64,000 bases of DNA from Terriglobia bacterium (lineage in GTDB: Bacteria > Acidobacteriota > Terriglobia > Acidiferrales > UBA7541): the NCBI GenBank assembly GCA_020073375.1, contig JAIQFG010000012.1, positions 1 to 64,000 on the forward strand, read 5' to 3'. Shown in pieces: positions 18,461-26,833 of this stretch. The position numbers and the translations under genes were made by a program. A model generated the notes under the pieces. That model saw nothing but the letters and a program-made list of their open reading frames with translations, was not told the origin of the DNA and made no database searches. Position 1 is the stretch's first letter. Every line of letters begins with the position of its first letter.

Positions 18461-18493
18461 GAAAAAGGGAGGCAGGTTTTTGACTGCCTCCCC
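18461..18493 (-). terminator. Rho-independent terminator for a minus-strand transcript
   Basis: A perfect nine-base stem, GGGAGGCAG (18467-18475) with CTGCCTCCC (18484-18492), has an eight-base loop. On the minus strand it is followed by TTTTT (complement of 18462-18466), the classic intrinsic terminator. On the plus strand there is no T-run. The closest minus-strand gene upstream is the cupin gene 760 bases away, behind an opposite gene, so the transcript it ends is unidentified. Confidence 0.65.
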
Positions 18494-18833
18494 ATCATGC
18501 CAACTACCACAAGGCCAAACGAGCGTGTCGGAGGTACGCCCGGGCCTTAGTTCATGATTGCACCCATCGTACCACGATATGTCAAGCGCAGGCGCCAGAA
18601 AAAAGCATTGGGACACGCACCGCCGGTGAAGAACCGCGCGGGAATATAGTGGAGTTGCTCACGGAAATGGTAGGATTCCGCCGTGACCGGCAAACTCGCA
18701 TGCCGCCGCGGCCAACCTGGACGAACTCGCGGGACATCCGCGCGTGCAGGAACTTGCGGATGTTTTGACGGCGTTACGGATTGCAAACGGTTATCTATTT
18801 TGCGCCAGGAAATAATACAACTCCGGAGAATCC
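18494..18833. other. Intergenic region, possible unannotated minus-strand transcript
   Basis: 340 bases between the terminator hairpin and the CMD gene. An ORF of 105 codons on the minus strand (18547-18864) has Arg/Pro/Trp-rich, unlikely protein composition and was not called. The orphan minus-strand terminator at its left end suggests some RNA is made here. The plus-strand Shine-Dalgarno CGGAG for the CMD gene is at the right end. Confidence 0.35.
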
Positions 18834-19172
18834 ATGACGAATGACAAACCGCTCCCGACAACAAGAGAAAGAATTGGCGATGTGGCGCCCAAGCTGGTCG
18901 AGCTAACCGAAAAAGTCTTGTTTGGCGATGTGTGGGAGCGCCCGGGCCTGTCCAAGCGCGACCGAAGCGTGATTACGGTTACGGCCCTGGTGGCCATGAA
19001 CCGCACCGAACAGCTGCCGTATCACTTGCGCCGCGCCCTGGACAACGGAGTCACGCGGGACGAAATCGTCGAACTGATCACCCACATGGCCTTTTATTCC
19101 GGCTGGCCGACGGCAATGTCCGCGATGAGGCTGGCGAAAGAAGCCTTCCAAAGCGGCGCGGATTCAAAGTAG
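18834..19172 (+). CDS. Carboxymuconolactone decarboxylase (CMD)-family protein
   Basis: 112 residues, all helical, matching the gamma-carboxymuconolactone decarboxylase type: KLVELTEKVLFGDVWERPGLSKRDRSVITVTALVAM followed in parts by LPYHLRRALDNGVTRDEIVELITHMAFYSGWP. The CxxC of AhpD-like peroxidase relatives is absent, which argues for a decarboxylase-like or uncharacterised role. ATG 18834 has CGGAG five bases upstream. The protein is cytoplasmic, probably a hexamer as in the family. It converges with the cupin gene. Confidence 0.87.
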   Translation: MTNDKPLPTTRERIGDVAPKLVELTEKVLFGDVWERPGLSKRDRSVITVTALVAMNRTEQLPYHLRRALDNGVTRDEIVELITHMAFYSGWPTAMSAMRLAKEAFQSGADSK

Positions 19173-19254
19173 TCCGCCAGAGCAAGTGTTGTCGGACTGT
19201 TACGTCCGTATTCGCGCCTGCAAGCGATATTCCCGCGATTCCGGGATAGGTAGA

Positions 19255-19752
19255 TCAGCGGACCGGCACTTCGATATAGCGGAAAGTCGCTTCCACATCC
19301 TTGTACCAATGAATCGTGTCGGGAGGGACAAGGTACATGTCCCCTTTGCCGATGCGTCGCGACTCGCCTCCCTGGATCGCCTCGCCACCGAACTTGTCAG
19401 GTGCCGGGGCTTTGGCCGTGCCACCCGTGACCAGGGTCGCTGCTCCGCTCACCACATAGACGACGGCGGTAAAATCCTTGTGACTGCATCCCTCCGGCTT
19501 GCATGCCGACTTCGCGGACTCGCGGCTATGCGTGGAGACACCGTAGGTTCCGTTCCCGGATGTGTGGCTCCAGACAAGATCGCTCCCCCCGTTTGCCAGG
19601 GCCTTGGAAAACGATGTGTCCAATTTTTCGTGACTGAAAACCGTGATCACTCCCGAGGAGGAAGATCCCTGCGCGGTCGTGTTGGCGCGCCAGACTGCGC
19701 CGATAGCAATGACGGCCATGCCCGTCAAAATAATTTTTCGGATGATCGACAT
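19255..19752 (-). CDS. Secreted cupin-domain protein
   Basis: 165 residues from ATG 19752 (GGAGG ten bases upstream). The N-terminus is a signal peptide (IILTGMAVIAIGAVWRA). A single cupin barrel follows, with FTAVVYVVSGAATLVTGG as motif 1 region, IGKGDMYLVPPDTIHWYKD as motif 2 and a final strand FRYIEVPVR. One metal-binding His (in DTIHW) is clear; the motif 1 HxH is not, so metal binding may be incomplete. A short CKPEGC stretch precedes the barrel. Function unknown. Between this gene and the sugar porter (19753-20055) nothing else was seen. Confidence 0.82.
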   Translation of the reverse strand: MSIIRKIILTGMAVIAIGAVWRANTTAQGSSSSGVITVFSHEKLDTSFSKALANGGSDLVWSHTSGNGTYGVSTHSRESAKSACKPEGCSHKDFTAVVYVVSGAATLVTGGTAKAPAPDKFGGEAIQGGESRRIGKGDMYLVPPDTIHWYKDVEATFRYIEVPVR

Positions 19753-20055
19753 TGTTCTCTTGCCTCCGTTTTTAATTTGAATTGAAAAATCGGTCCGCGT
19801 CGTCCTCGCATTGGACTGCGATCGGGGGACCGATGTCAAATGCCGGAATGCGAGCTGGGCTTGCCCTTCTCGACCGGGGAATTTCTCAAGAAGAAGAGGT
19901 GAAAGGCTGGCGGACGCCAAGAAAATCAGCCGCGAGGGCCGTGCAGCGTGCTGAGGCTAATACTGTATTGTATCGAGTGTGAAGGAGCATTAGGATGCGC
20001 TAACCAGCCGCCCTAGCCTGAGATTCCGGCCAAGAAATGAAGGATGTTGCCATCC

Positions 20056-21552
20056 ATGCGAGTTAAGGAACAAGGCGCGGCTCGCCAGGACTATGCCCGG
20101 GGAAAAACCGGCGCCCCAAGGACAGGAGAAGAATTGGACAACCATTCAGCTCCACCGAAATCCGCCGGACGTTCCTTTGTCTATCTGGCGGCGGCGTTTG
20201 CTGCCCTGGGAGGCCTGCTGTTCGGGTACGACACCGGAGTAATTTCCGGCGCCGAACTCTTTATCCGAAAAGACTTTACGCTTTCGACGTTCGCTCTGGA
20301 AATTATCGTCAGCGGCGTGCTGGCGGGAGCGGCCACGGGTGCGCTTGGCGGCGGGCGGCTGGCGGACCTGTTTGGCCGGCGTAAACTGCTGATTGCCACA
20401 GCCTTTATTTTTGCCGCCGGAGCAATATTGTGCGCGGCCGCGCAATCTCCCGGGATGCTGGTTGCGGGCCGGATTATTGTCGGCCTTGGAATCGGGCTGG
20501 CATCGAGCACGGTGCCTGTATATATCTCGGAGGTTGCTCCGGCGGACGCGCGAGGCTGGCAGGTGTCGCTGTTTCAACTTGCGGTCACGGTCGGCATCCT
20601 GCTTGCGTATGTGGTGGATTACGCGTTCGCGCAAATCCAGAGCTGGCGCTGGATGTTCGGATTTGCCCTGGTTCCGGCGGCGATCTTCGGCGCGGGAATG
20701 CTGTTTTTGCCGGAAAGCCCGCGATGGCTGCTGCGAAGCGGGCAGCGCGAAAGCGCCCGCGCAACACTCGCCCGGGTTCGCGGCACGGAGGACGTGGAGA
20801 AGGAGTTGCTTGAAATCGAGGGGAGCCTGGCGCACGCGGAAGAGAAAGGCCGGCTCTCCGATCTGCTTGAGCCGTCGCTGAGGCCCGCGCTGGTCGCCGG
20901 CATAGGCCTGGCGATCTTCCAGCAAGTAACGGGCATCAACACGGTCATTTACTACGCGCCCGTCATCATCCAGTCCGCCGGAATTTCCTCGGCTTCCGGC
21001 GCGATCCTGGCGACGGCGGGAATCGGACTGGTGAATGTGCTGATGACCATCGTGGCCATGCGCCTGATCGATCGCGCGGGACGCAAGCCTCTGCTGCTGA
21101 CCGGGATCGCCGGGATGGTGGTGACGCTGGGGCTGCTGGGAATTGTTTTCCGCACGGCCGGCCACAGCACCACGCTCGCGTGGCTTGCGGTGGTCAGCAT
21201 GATGGCGTACGTGGCTTCGTTCGCCATCAGCCTGGGGCCGATTTTCTGGCTGCTGATCTCCGAAATTTATCCGCTGAAGATTCGCAATTCGGCCGAAGGG
21301 ATCGCCGCTACGTTCAACTGGGGATCGAACCTGGTGATTGCGCTGACATTTCTGACGCTGGTGGAACGGCTTGGGCCAAGCAGAACGTTCTGGCTATACG
21401 GGCTGTGCGCGATTGCCTCCTGGATTTTCTCCTATTATTTTGTGCCCGAAACAAAGGGACACACCCTGGAAGAAATCGAAGAATTCTGGCGGATGAAGGA
21501 TTCATCGAAACGCAGCAAACCTCGCGCTCCCTCCGGTTCGCGCCCGGCTTGA
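20056..21552 (+). CDS. MFS sugar porter (GalP/XylE-like proton symporter)
   Basis: 498 residues with 12 predicted helices. Sugar-porter hallmarks are present: GGLLFGYDTGVISGA in helix 1, GGGRLADLFGRRKLL between helices 2 and 3, PVYISEVAPADARG, PESPRWLL after helix 6, GINTVIYYAP in helix 7, RLIDRAGRKPLL and the C-terminal FVPETKG. These motifs define facilitators or proton symporters for hexoses, pentoses or polyols; the exact sugar cannot be read. ATG 20056 has AAGGA 11 bases upstream, whereas ATG 20044 overlaps that site. The first 35 residues are hydrophilic and longer than usual. Confidence 0.93.
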   Translation: MRVKEQGAARQDYARGKTGAPRTGEELDNHSAPPKSAGRSFVYLAAAFAALGGLLFGYDTGVISGAELFIRKDFTLSTFALEIIVSGVLAGAATGALGGGRLADLFGRRKLLIATAFIFAAGAILCAAAQSPGMLVAGRIIVGLGIGLASSTVPVYISEVAPADARGWQVSLFQLAVTVGILLAYVVDYAFAQIQSWRWMFGFALVPAAIFGAGMLFLPESPRWLLRSGQRESARATLARVRGTEDVEKELLEIEGSLAHAEEKGRLSDLLEPSLRPALVAGIGLAIFQQVTGINTVIYYAPVIIQSAGISSASGAILATAGIGLVNVLMTIVAMRLIDRAGRKPLLLTGIAGMVVTLGLLGIVFRTAGHSTTLAWLAVVSMMAYVASFAISLGPIFWLLISEIYPLKIRNSAEGIAATFNWGSNLVIALTFLTLVERLGPSRTFWLYGLCAIASWIFSYYFVPETKGHTLEEIEEFWRMKDSSKRSKPRAPSGSRPA

Positions 21553-21749
21553 CCGGCCGCGCACTACGGCCTGCCCGGCGGAAAAGTGCCGGATTCCGAG
21601 CGAGGTCTGGCCGGTTGCAAGCCGCCGAACAACCAGGTGTGCGCGGTTGGGAATTGTGTCAAACTTTCAGTCATGGGCGCACCCGATGCTCGCCTCTTCA
21701 TCGAATCCCCGCCGCGGAAACGGCCCACTGCCGGTAACTGCACGGACTG

Positions 21750-23045
21750 ATGCGCGAATTCCTCGATCTGCTCCGCCACAACCGCAATTATCGCTACACC
21801 TGGATGGGCCAGGTGGTGAGCGAAATCGGCGACAACTTCAACAACATCGCCGTGTTCGCGCTGGCCATGGAGCTGACGCACTCCGGGCTGGTGATCATGG
21901 GCGTGATGCTTGCGCGCGCGATACCAGCGATCACCATCGGGCCGCTGGCTGGAGTACTGCTCGACCGGTTTGACCGCAAGCGCATCATGATTGCGAGCGA
22001 CCTGATGCGCGCCGTCGTGGCGCTGGGATTCATCCTGGCGCTGCGGCAGCATCAGGTGTGGCTGCTTTATGCGTTCAGCGCGCTGCTGATGGTGGCCTCG
22101 CCATTTTTTACAGCGGGGCGATCCGCGATTCTGCCGACCATCGCGAATAAGGAGGAAATTCACACCGCGAATTCGCTCACGCAGACGACGCAATGGACCA
22201 ACCTGACGGTTGGGACATTTCTGGGCGCGACAGTTGTCGGCATCGGCTATGGATGGGCGTTCACGTTCAACGCACTTTCGTTTCTGTTTTCGGCCTGGGC
22301 GATCTGGAATTTGCGGCCGCCGCCCGGAAAACAATTCCGCGCCGAACACAGAGACCTCACAGAGACGGAAGTGATCCGCCCGTGGCATGAATATCGCGAA
22401 GGGCTGCGGTATATGCGTTCCATTCCGCTGGTTTTTGCCATCGCGATGCTGGCTGTGGGATGGGCCACGGGCGGAGGCGCGGCGCAGATTCTGTTCACGC
22501 TGTTTGGCGAAGTCGTTTTCAACGGGGGTGCCGCCGGCATCGGCACGATCTGGGGATGCGCCGGGCTGGGGCTTCTGGTCGGCGGCGCGTTCGCGAACTG
22601 GCTGGGCAGGCGGCTGTCGTTCAAGGATTACAAGCTCGCGGTCTTTATTGATTATGTCGTGCACGGAGGGGCGTATGTGCTGTTCAGCCGGATGCAAAGG
22701 TTTGAACTGGCGCTGCTGTTTATCTTCGTGTCGCGGGCGGCGATGGCGGTGAATTCGGTGCTGAACTACTCGTACATCCTGAAGACCGTTTCAGACCAGT
22801 ATCGCGGACGCGTGTTTTCGACGATCGAAACGCTGACGTGGACGATGATGATGCTCTCGATGATGGGAGCGGGAATCGCGTCCACGCACTACAGCCCCCG
22901 TCTGATCGGCACCGTGGCAGGGCTGCTGAGTTCGACCACCGCGATTTTCTGGGGATGGGCCAACTGGACCGGGCGGCTGCCGTTGCCGGAAGCGTGCGGC
23001 GTGGATCGCGAGGAAGTGGAAATACACGGCGATCCGGTGGTGTGA
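21750..23045 (+). CDS. MFS transporter (EntS/MFS_3-like exporter family)
   Basis: 431 residues, about 12 helices. The N-terminus (FLDLLRHNRNYRYTWMGQVVSEIGDNFNNIAVF) and the loop LLDRFDRKRIMIASDLMRA match the MFS_3 group that includes enterobactin exporter EntS and macrolide pumps. A long cytoplasmic loop joins helices 6 and 7. It probably exports a small molecule; the substrate is unknown. It follows the sugar porter on the same strand after 197 bases but belongs to another MFS family, so joint function is unlikely. The ribosome site is weak. Confidence 0.87.
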   Translation: MREFLDLLRHNRNYRYTWMGQVVSEIGDNFNNIAVFALAMELTHSGLVIMGVMLARAIPAITIGPLAGVLLDRFDRKRIMIASDLMRAVVALGFILALRQHQVWLLYAFSALLMVASPFFTAGRSAILPTIANKEEIHTANSLTQTTQWTNLTVGTFLGATVVGIGYGWAFTFNALSFLFSAWAIWNLRPPPGKQFRAEHRDLTETEVIRPWHEYREGLRYMRSIPLVFAIAMLAVGWATGGGAAQILFTLFGEVVFNGGAAGIGTIWGCAGLGLLVGGAFANWLGRRLSFKDYKLAVFIDYVVHGGAYVLFSRMQRFELALLFIFVSRAAMAVNSVLNYSYILKTVSDQYRGRVFSTIETLTWTMMMLSMMGAGIASTHYSPRLIGTVAGLLSSTTAIFWGWANWTGRLPLPEACGVDREEVEIHGDPVV

Positions 23046-23250
23046 TCGGCGACAAGATCGATCTTGCTCAAGGTTTGCTGGGATTACATGGAAACGCGAA
23101 TGGTTCGCTGCAGCGCGCGCTGACAGCAGGAAGCCCATGCTCCAGGCAAAATGCTATATGCTATATGGGGTTCGCGTCGAGCCGCCGGTTCACCAGGAGA
23201 TCTCCGATGAATGCTTCCCGCAGCGCCTCTTCTCCAAAGGGAATGAAGCC

Positions 23251-24114
23251 ATGAAATGGAATCCCGGAAGGCAGAGCGATGACATCGAGGACCACCGCGA
23301 CGAGGGCGGCGGCGGTGGATTCCAAATCGGCGGTGTGCACGTGGGCATCGGCGGCGCGATTGTCCTGGCGATTCTCAGCCTGATCTTCAGGACCAACCTG
23401 TTCACGCTGCTCGGCGGAGGGACCGGTGATCCCGGCACGACGGTCAGCCAGCCGGACCCGGCTCGCGACGCCGCCGAAAAACCGCTTGTCGATTTTGCAT
23501 CGTTCGTGCTCGACGACACGCAAAGCACATGGACGCAACTGCTGCCTCAGCAAACCGGAACTGCTTACCGGCACGCCAAGCTCGTGCTTTTCCGCGATTA
23601 CACTTCGTCGGGTTGCGGCGGCGCGGAATCCGCTACGGGTCCATTTTATTGCCCCGAGGATGAGAAGGTTTACATCGATCTGGGATTTTTTGATGAATTA
23701 AACCGGCGCTTTGGAGCGCCGGGGCAATTCGCGCAGGCGTACGTGCTGGCACATGAACTAGGGCATCACATACAGAAGCTCGCGGGAATCGAAGGCAAAG
23801 TGCATCAGCTTCAGGAAAGCAATCCGAACCGGGCGAATCCGCTTTCGGTGAAATTAGAGCTTCAGGCCGATTGCTTTGCCGGCATCTGGGCGCATTCCAC
23901 GCAGCAGCGCGGCCTGCTGGAAAAAGGAGACGTGGAATCGGCTCTGGGCGCGGCATCCGCGGTCGGCGATGACCGCCTGCAGAAGATGGCCACCGGACAC
24001 GTCAGTCCGGAATCGTTCACGCATGGGTCTTCCGAGCAGCGGATGCATTGGTTCAGCGCCGGTTTGGAGAACGGCACGATCGCGGCATGCAATACGTTCG
24101 CGCAGACGGAATAG
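23251..24114 (+). CDS. Neutral zinc metallopeptidase, YpfJ family
   Basis: 287 residues. The N-terminal cytoplasmic stretch (MKWNPGRQSDDIEDHRD, glycine-rich) and one transmembrane helix (GIGGAIVLAILSLIF, about 30-48) are typical of COG2321/YpfJ proteins. The extracytoplasmic domain carries the gluzincin-like AHELGHHIQKL with the HExxH zinc motif, preceded by FYCPEDEKVYIDLGFFDEL and followed by QADCFAGIWAHS. A peptidase role is inferred from the motif; substrates are unknown for the family. ATG 23251 was chosen because the family begins with this MKW segment; a longer frame starts at 23137. Confidence 0.9.
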   Translation: MKWNPGRQSDDIEDHRDEGGGGGFQIGGVHVGIGGAIVLAILSLIFRTNLFTLLGGGTGDPGTTVSQPDPARDAAEKPLVDFASFVLDDTQSTWTQLLPQQTGTAYRHAKLVLFRDYTSSGCGGAESATGPFYCPEDEKVYIDLGFFDELNRRFGAPGQFAQAYVLAHELGHHIQKLAGIEGKVHQLQESNPNRANPLSVKLELQADCFAGIWAHSTQQRGLLEKGDVESALGAASAVGDDRLQKMATGHVSPESFTHGSSEQRMHWFSAGLENGTIAACNTFAQTE

Positions 24115-24176
24115 GTTATTTGAAGTTGGCGCAACGCGAGCGGTCGCTCGCGGGAATTCTGGATTTCAGTGCGGCG

Positions 24177-24659
24177 TCACTGCGCGGGCGATGCGGGGGG
24201 ACTATCCGGGACACCGGTATCGAATTCCACTTTCCAGGAACCGTCCTTCTGCATGCGCCATACGGTCAGGTATTTTCCGGATCCCACGACCTCGCTGCCT
24301 TTGTCGTCCGTCCGCGTGACGGTGTAGCTGCCCACCGTGTACCCCAGATCCTTGCTTTTGGAAATCTCCGCGCTGATGGGCTGCCAGCGCAGGGAGATCG
24401 CCTTGTTTTCGAGCAGCGACTTCCACTCCTGCTGCACCGCCGCCTTGCCGCGCAACACGGGCTGGTCGGCCCGAAGCGTTGCGGCATTGTCCGCGAGAAA
24501 GGTCGAAAAACCATCGAATTTTTTTTCGGCCGTGGCGGCATCAAAGGCGCGGTCGGCGGCGAGTAACGCGTCGCGATTGGCGGCGGCACGGGCAAAGGAC
24601 CATTGGGCTGCAATTCCCAGCAGGAACATCAGCGCGCATGCTGGCAACGTGCGTTTCAT
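24177..24659 (-). CDS. Secreted DUF4440/SnoaL-like (NTF2-fold) protein
   Basis: 160 residues. The signal peptide ends around residue 25 (ARA-AN). The rest follows the NTF2-like pattern of DUF4440: helical LLAADRAFDAATAEKKFDGFSTFLADNA, then strands ending YLTVWRMQKDGSWKVEFDTG. Such proteins are ligand-binding or isomerase-like; no catalytic residue could be named. GGAGGT lies five bases before the ATG. It converges with the metallopeptidase gene. Probably periplasmic. Confidence 0.83.
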   Translation of the reverse strand: MKRTLPACALMFLLGIAAQWSFARAAANRDALLAADRAFDAATAEKKFDGFSTFLADNAATLRADQPVLRGKAAVQQEWKSLLENKAISLRWQPISAEISKSKDLGYTVGSYTVTRTDDKGSEVVGSGKYLTVWRMQKDGSWKVEFDTGVPDSPPASPAQ

Positions 24660-24778
24660 GGTTCACCTCCGGAGATTCGATCGCAATATTCGTTGGTGGC
24701 AGCCAATGCGATCTCATTGGCCTCGGTAAAGAAAGAGTTTACATCACAGCCGTGCGAGCGGTATTCCGCAACAGTCTC

Positions 24779-24864
24779 TTGTAGGACAGACACTCTTGCC
24801 TGTCCTGTTTTCCGCGAGGCAACGCAAATCGAAACCGGACAGACAAGAGTGTCTGTCCTACAAG
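24779..24864. repeat. Long inverted repeat element (family A), copy 1
   Basis: Left arm 24779-24805 and right arm 24837-24864 are inverted copies containing GGACAGACAAGAGTGTCTGT, each itself partly palindromic, around a spacer of about 30 bases. A second copy occurs at 45292-45366. It lies between the DUF4440 and tryptophanase genes, in the upstream region of the latter. Confidence 0.8.
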
Positions 24865-24925
24865 CCCTTGCGTTCCTCGCCTGCTGTGTGTTCTCCTGCT
24901 GCTCAATCCGTTTTTCGAGGCCGCG

Positions 24926-26281
24926 ATGCACAAAACCATCATCGAGCCGTTCCGGATCAAGAGCGTGGAACCGCTGCGGCGCACCACGCCCGAGGAGCGC
25001 CGCGCGTTGCTGGAACACGCCGGGTACAATTTATTTTCGATTGCATCGGAATCCATCCTGATTGATTTGCTGACCGATTCCGGGACGGCAGCGATGTCCA
25101 CCGAGCAGTGGGCTGCGATGATGCGCGGCGACGAATCGTATGCCGGGTCGCCGAGCTTTGCCCGGTTCAAGGCCGCGGTGCAGGGGATTTTCGGATTTCG
25201 CCACGTGATCCCCACGCATCAGGGGCGCGCGGCGGAACACATCCTGTTCACGGTGATGTGCCGCAAGGGCAGCATCGTGCCGAACAACACGCATTTCGAT
25301 ACGACGCGCGCGAACTGCGAGTTTCGCGGCGCCGAAGCCGTGGACCTGCCGATCCCGGAAGCGCGCGAGCCCTCGCTGGTGCATCCCTTCAAGGGCAACA
25401 TGGATGCCGAGCGCCTTGCGGCGCTGCTCGAGCGCGAAGGACGCGAGCGCGTTCCCCTGGTGATGCTCACGATCACCAACAACTCGGGCGGCGGGCAGCC
25501 CGTCTCGATGGCCAACATCCGCGCAGTGAAAGAAATTTGCGCGAAGCATTCCATTCCCCTTTATGTCGACGCCTGCCGGTTCGCGGAGAACGCCTATTTC
25601 ATCAAGCTGCGCGAGCCGGGGTATGCGGACAAGACGCCGCGCGAAATTGCCCGCGAGATCTTCAGTTACGCGGATGGTTGCACGATGTCGGCGAAGAAAG
25701 ACGGCTTGGCAAATATCGGCGGGTTTCTGGGCACGAACGACGACCTGATCGCGCAGCAGGAAAAAGACTTGCTGATTCTCACGGAAGGTTTTCCCACGTA
25801 CGGCGGGCTTGCGGGGCGCGACCTCGAGGCAATCGCGGTCGGCCTGAACGAAGCGCTCGACGAGGATTACCTGAACTACCGCATCGCTTCGACCGCTTAT
25901 CTCGCCGAGCATATCTCCCGCGAGGGAGTGCCGATCATGCAGCCTCCGGGCGGACATGCCGTGTACATCGACGCGCGTGCGTTTCTTCCGCATATTCCGC
26001 CCGCGCAATTTCCGGGCGTGGCGCTGGCGGCCGCGCTTTACGTGGAGGGCGGAATCCGTTCGGTGGAGATTGGAACGCTGATGTTCGGCGAGCACGCCGC
26101 GATGGATCTGGTGCGGCTGGCGATCCCGCGGCGCGTTTATACGCAAAGCCACATCGACTACGTCGTGGAAGTGATTCTTGAGGTGTGGCGCCGGCGCGGC
26201 GAGATCCGGGGATTGGAAATCACATACCAGGCGCCGTTTTTGCGGCACTTCACCGCCCGTTTCCGGCCGCACTCCGTGTGA
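24926..26281 (+). CDS. tnaA: Tryptophanase (PLP-dependent L-tryptophan indole-lyase)
   Basis: 451 residues, full length for the tryptophanase / tyrosine phenol-lyase family. It converts tryptophan to indole, pyruvate and ammonia. Family landmarks: DLLTDSGTAAMS, PTHQGRAAEH, NNSGGGQPVS, DACRFAENAYFIK and MSAKKDGLANIGG, where K258 should bind PLP. Two positions separate the two enzymes: Asp125 (FDTT; Asp in E. coli TnaA, Thr in tyrosine phenol-lyase) and Ile382 in VEIG (TnaA-like; phenol-lyase has Arg381 for phenol binding). Both favour tryptophanase. GAGG precedes the ATG by five bases. No TnaC leader peptide with a Trp codon and no TnaB permease was seen. Confidence 0.93.
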   Translation: MHKTIIEPFRIKSVEPLRRTTPEERRALLEHAGYNLFSIASESILIDLLTDSGTAAMSTEQWAAMMRGDESYAGSPSFARFKAAVQGIFGFRHVIPTHQGRAAEHILFTVMCRKGSIVPNNTHFDTTRANCEFRGAEAVDLPIPEAREPSLVHPFKGNMDAERLAALLEREGRERVPLVMLTITNNSGGGQPVSMANIRAVKEICAKHSIPLYVDACRFAENAYFIKLREPGYADKTPREIAREIFSYADGCTMSAKKDGLANIGGFLGTNDDLIAQQEKDLLILTEGFPTYGGLAGRDLEAIAVGLNEALDEDYLNYRIASTAYLAEHISREGVPIMQPPGGHAVYIDARAFLPHIPPAQFPGVALAAALYVEGGIRSVEIGTLMFGEHAAMDLVRLAIPRRVYTQSHIDYVVEVILEVWRRRGEIRGLEITYQAPFLRHFTARFRPHSV

Positions 26282-26410
26282 TCGGGATTTCCACGATAAC
26301 GACCGACTCTGCTAATATCACGGGGATTTGAATAGTGCGTGCGCGAAGTGATGGCCTTGCGTGCGAACACAAGGCCCGAGCGTGGAGCCCTGCTTTAGCG
26401 GTATTCCCAG

Positions 26411-26833
26411 ATGAATTTCCGAGGCGCGCCGGTGGCGAAGCTGTACCAATTCGATGACGTTCAAATAGATCTTAGGAGCTTTCGCGTCCTGAAGGCGGGC
26501 AAAGTGCTGCCGCTGGAACCGAAGGCGCTGAACGTGCTGATTTTTCTGGTGGAGAACCGCGACCGGTTAATTGAGAAGCGGGAACTGCTGGATGCGGTGG
26601 GGGGGAAGCGCTCGTCACCGAAAATGTGCTGACGCGGTCGATCGCGCAGCTGCGCAAGGCGCTGGAGGATGACGCCAAGGGCGCAAACTACATCGAGACG
26701 GTTCCCACGCGCGGCTACCGGTCCATCGCCAATGTCGAGGTTCAGGAAAACGGCGACGCCGAAGCCCCGGCCGCGGCAGATCCCACTACTTTCGCAAGAC
26801 TCGACAAACCTGCCAAGGTCAACAGAGTCGCAG
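26411..26833 (+). pseudogene. Frameshifted, truncated winged-helix regulator (CadC-like) remnant
   Basis: The first frame (from ATG 26411) encodes YQFDDVQIDLRSFRVLKAGKV and REL LDAV, the start of a PhoB-type winged helix. At 26598-26606 a run of seven G shifts the frame. The domain continues in another frame with ENVLTRSIAQLRKALEDDAK and YIETVPTRGYRSIANV. Inserting one T before the last six G restores the expected AVWGEALVTENVL. After about 26830 the frame runs into antisense of the SDR gene, so the transmembrane helix and propeller of the intact relative at 16325 are missing. Both lesions indicate decay, unless the G-run shift is a sequencing error or regulated slippage. Confidence 0.8.

Noticed and set aside
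18547-18864. 105-codon minus-strand frame upstream of the orphan terminator
   Set aside because: Arg/Pro/Trp-rich, no ribosome site, overlaps the start of the CMD gene; an RNA is more likely than a protein.
20146-22697. Two long minus-strand frames (20146-21165 and 21564-22697)
   Set aside because: Antisense of the two MFS genes; Gln/Arg/His-rich shadow translations.
24660-24925. TnaC-like leader peptide before tryptophanase
   Set aside because: No short ORF with a Trp codon and following Pro stretch; the space is taken by a palindromic repeat.
25031-26272. 413-codon minus-strand frame
   Set aside because: Antisense of tryptophanase, whose motifs are intact on the plus strand.
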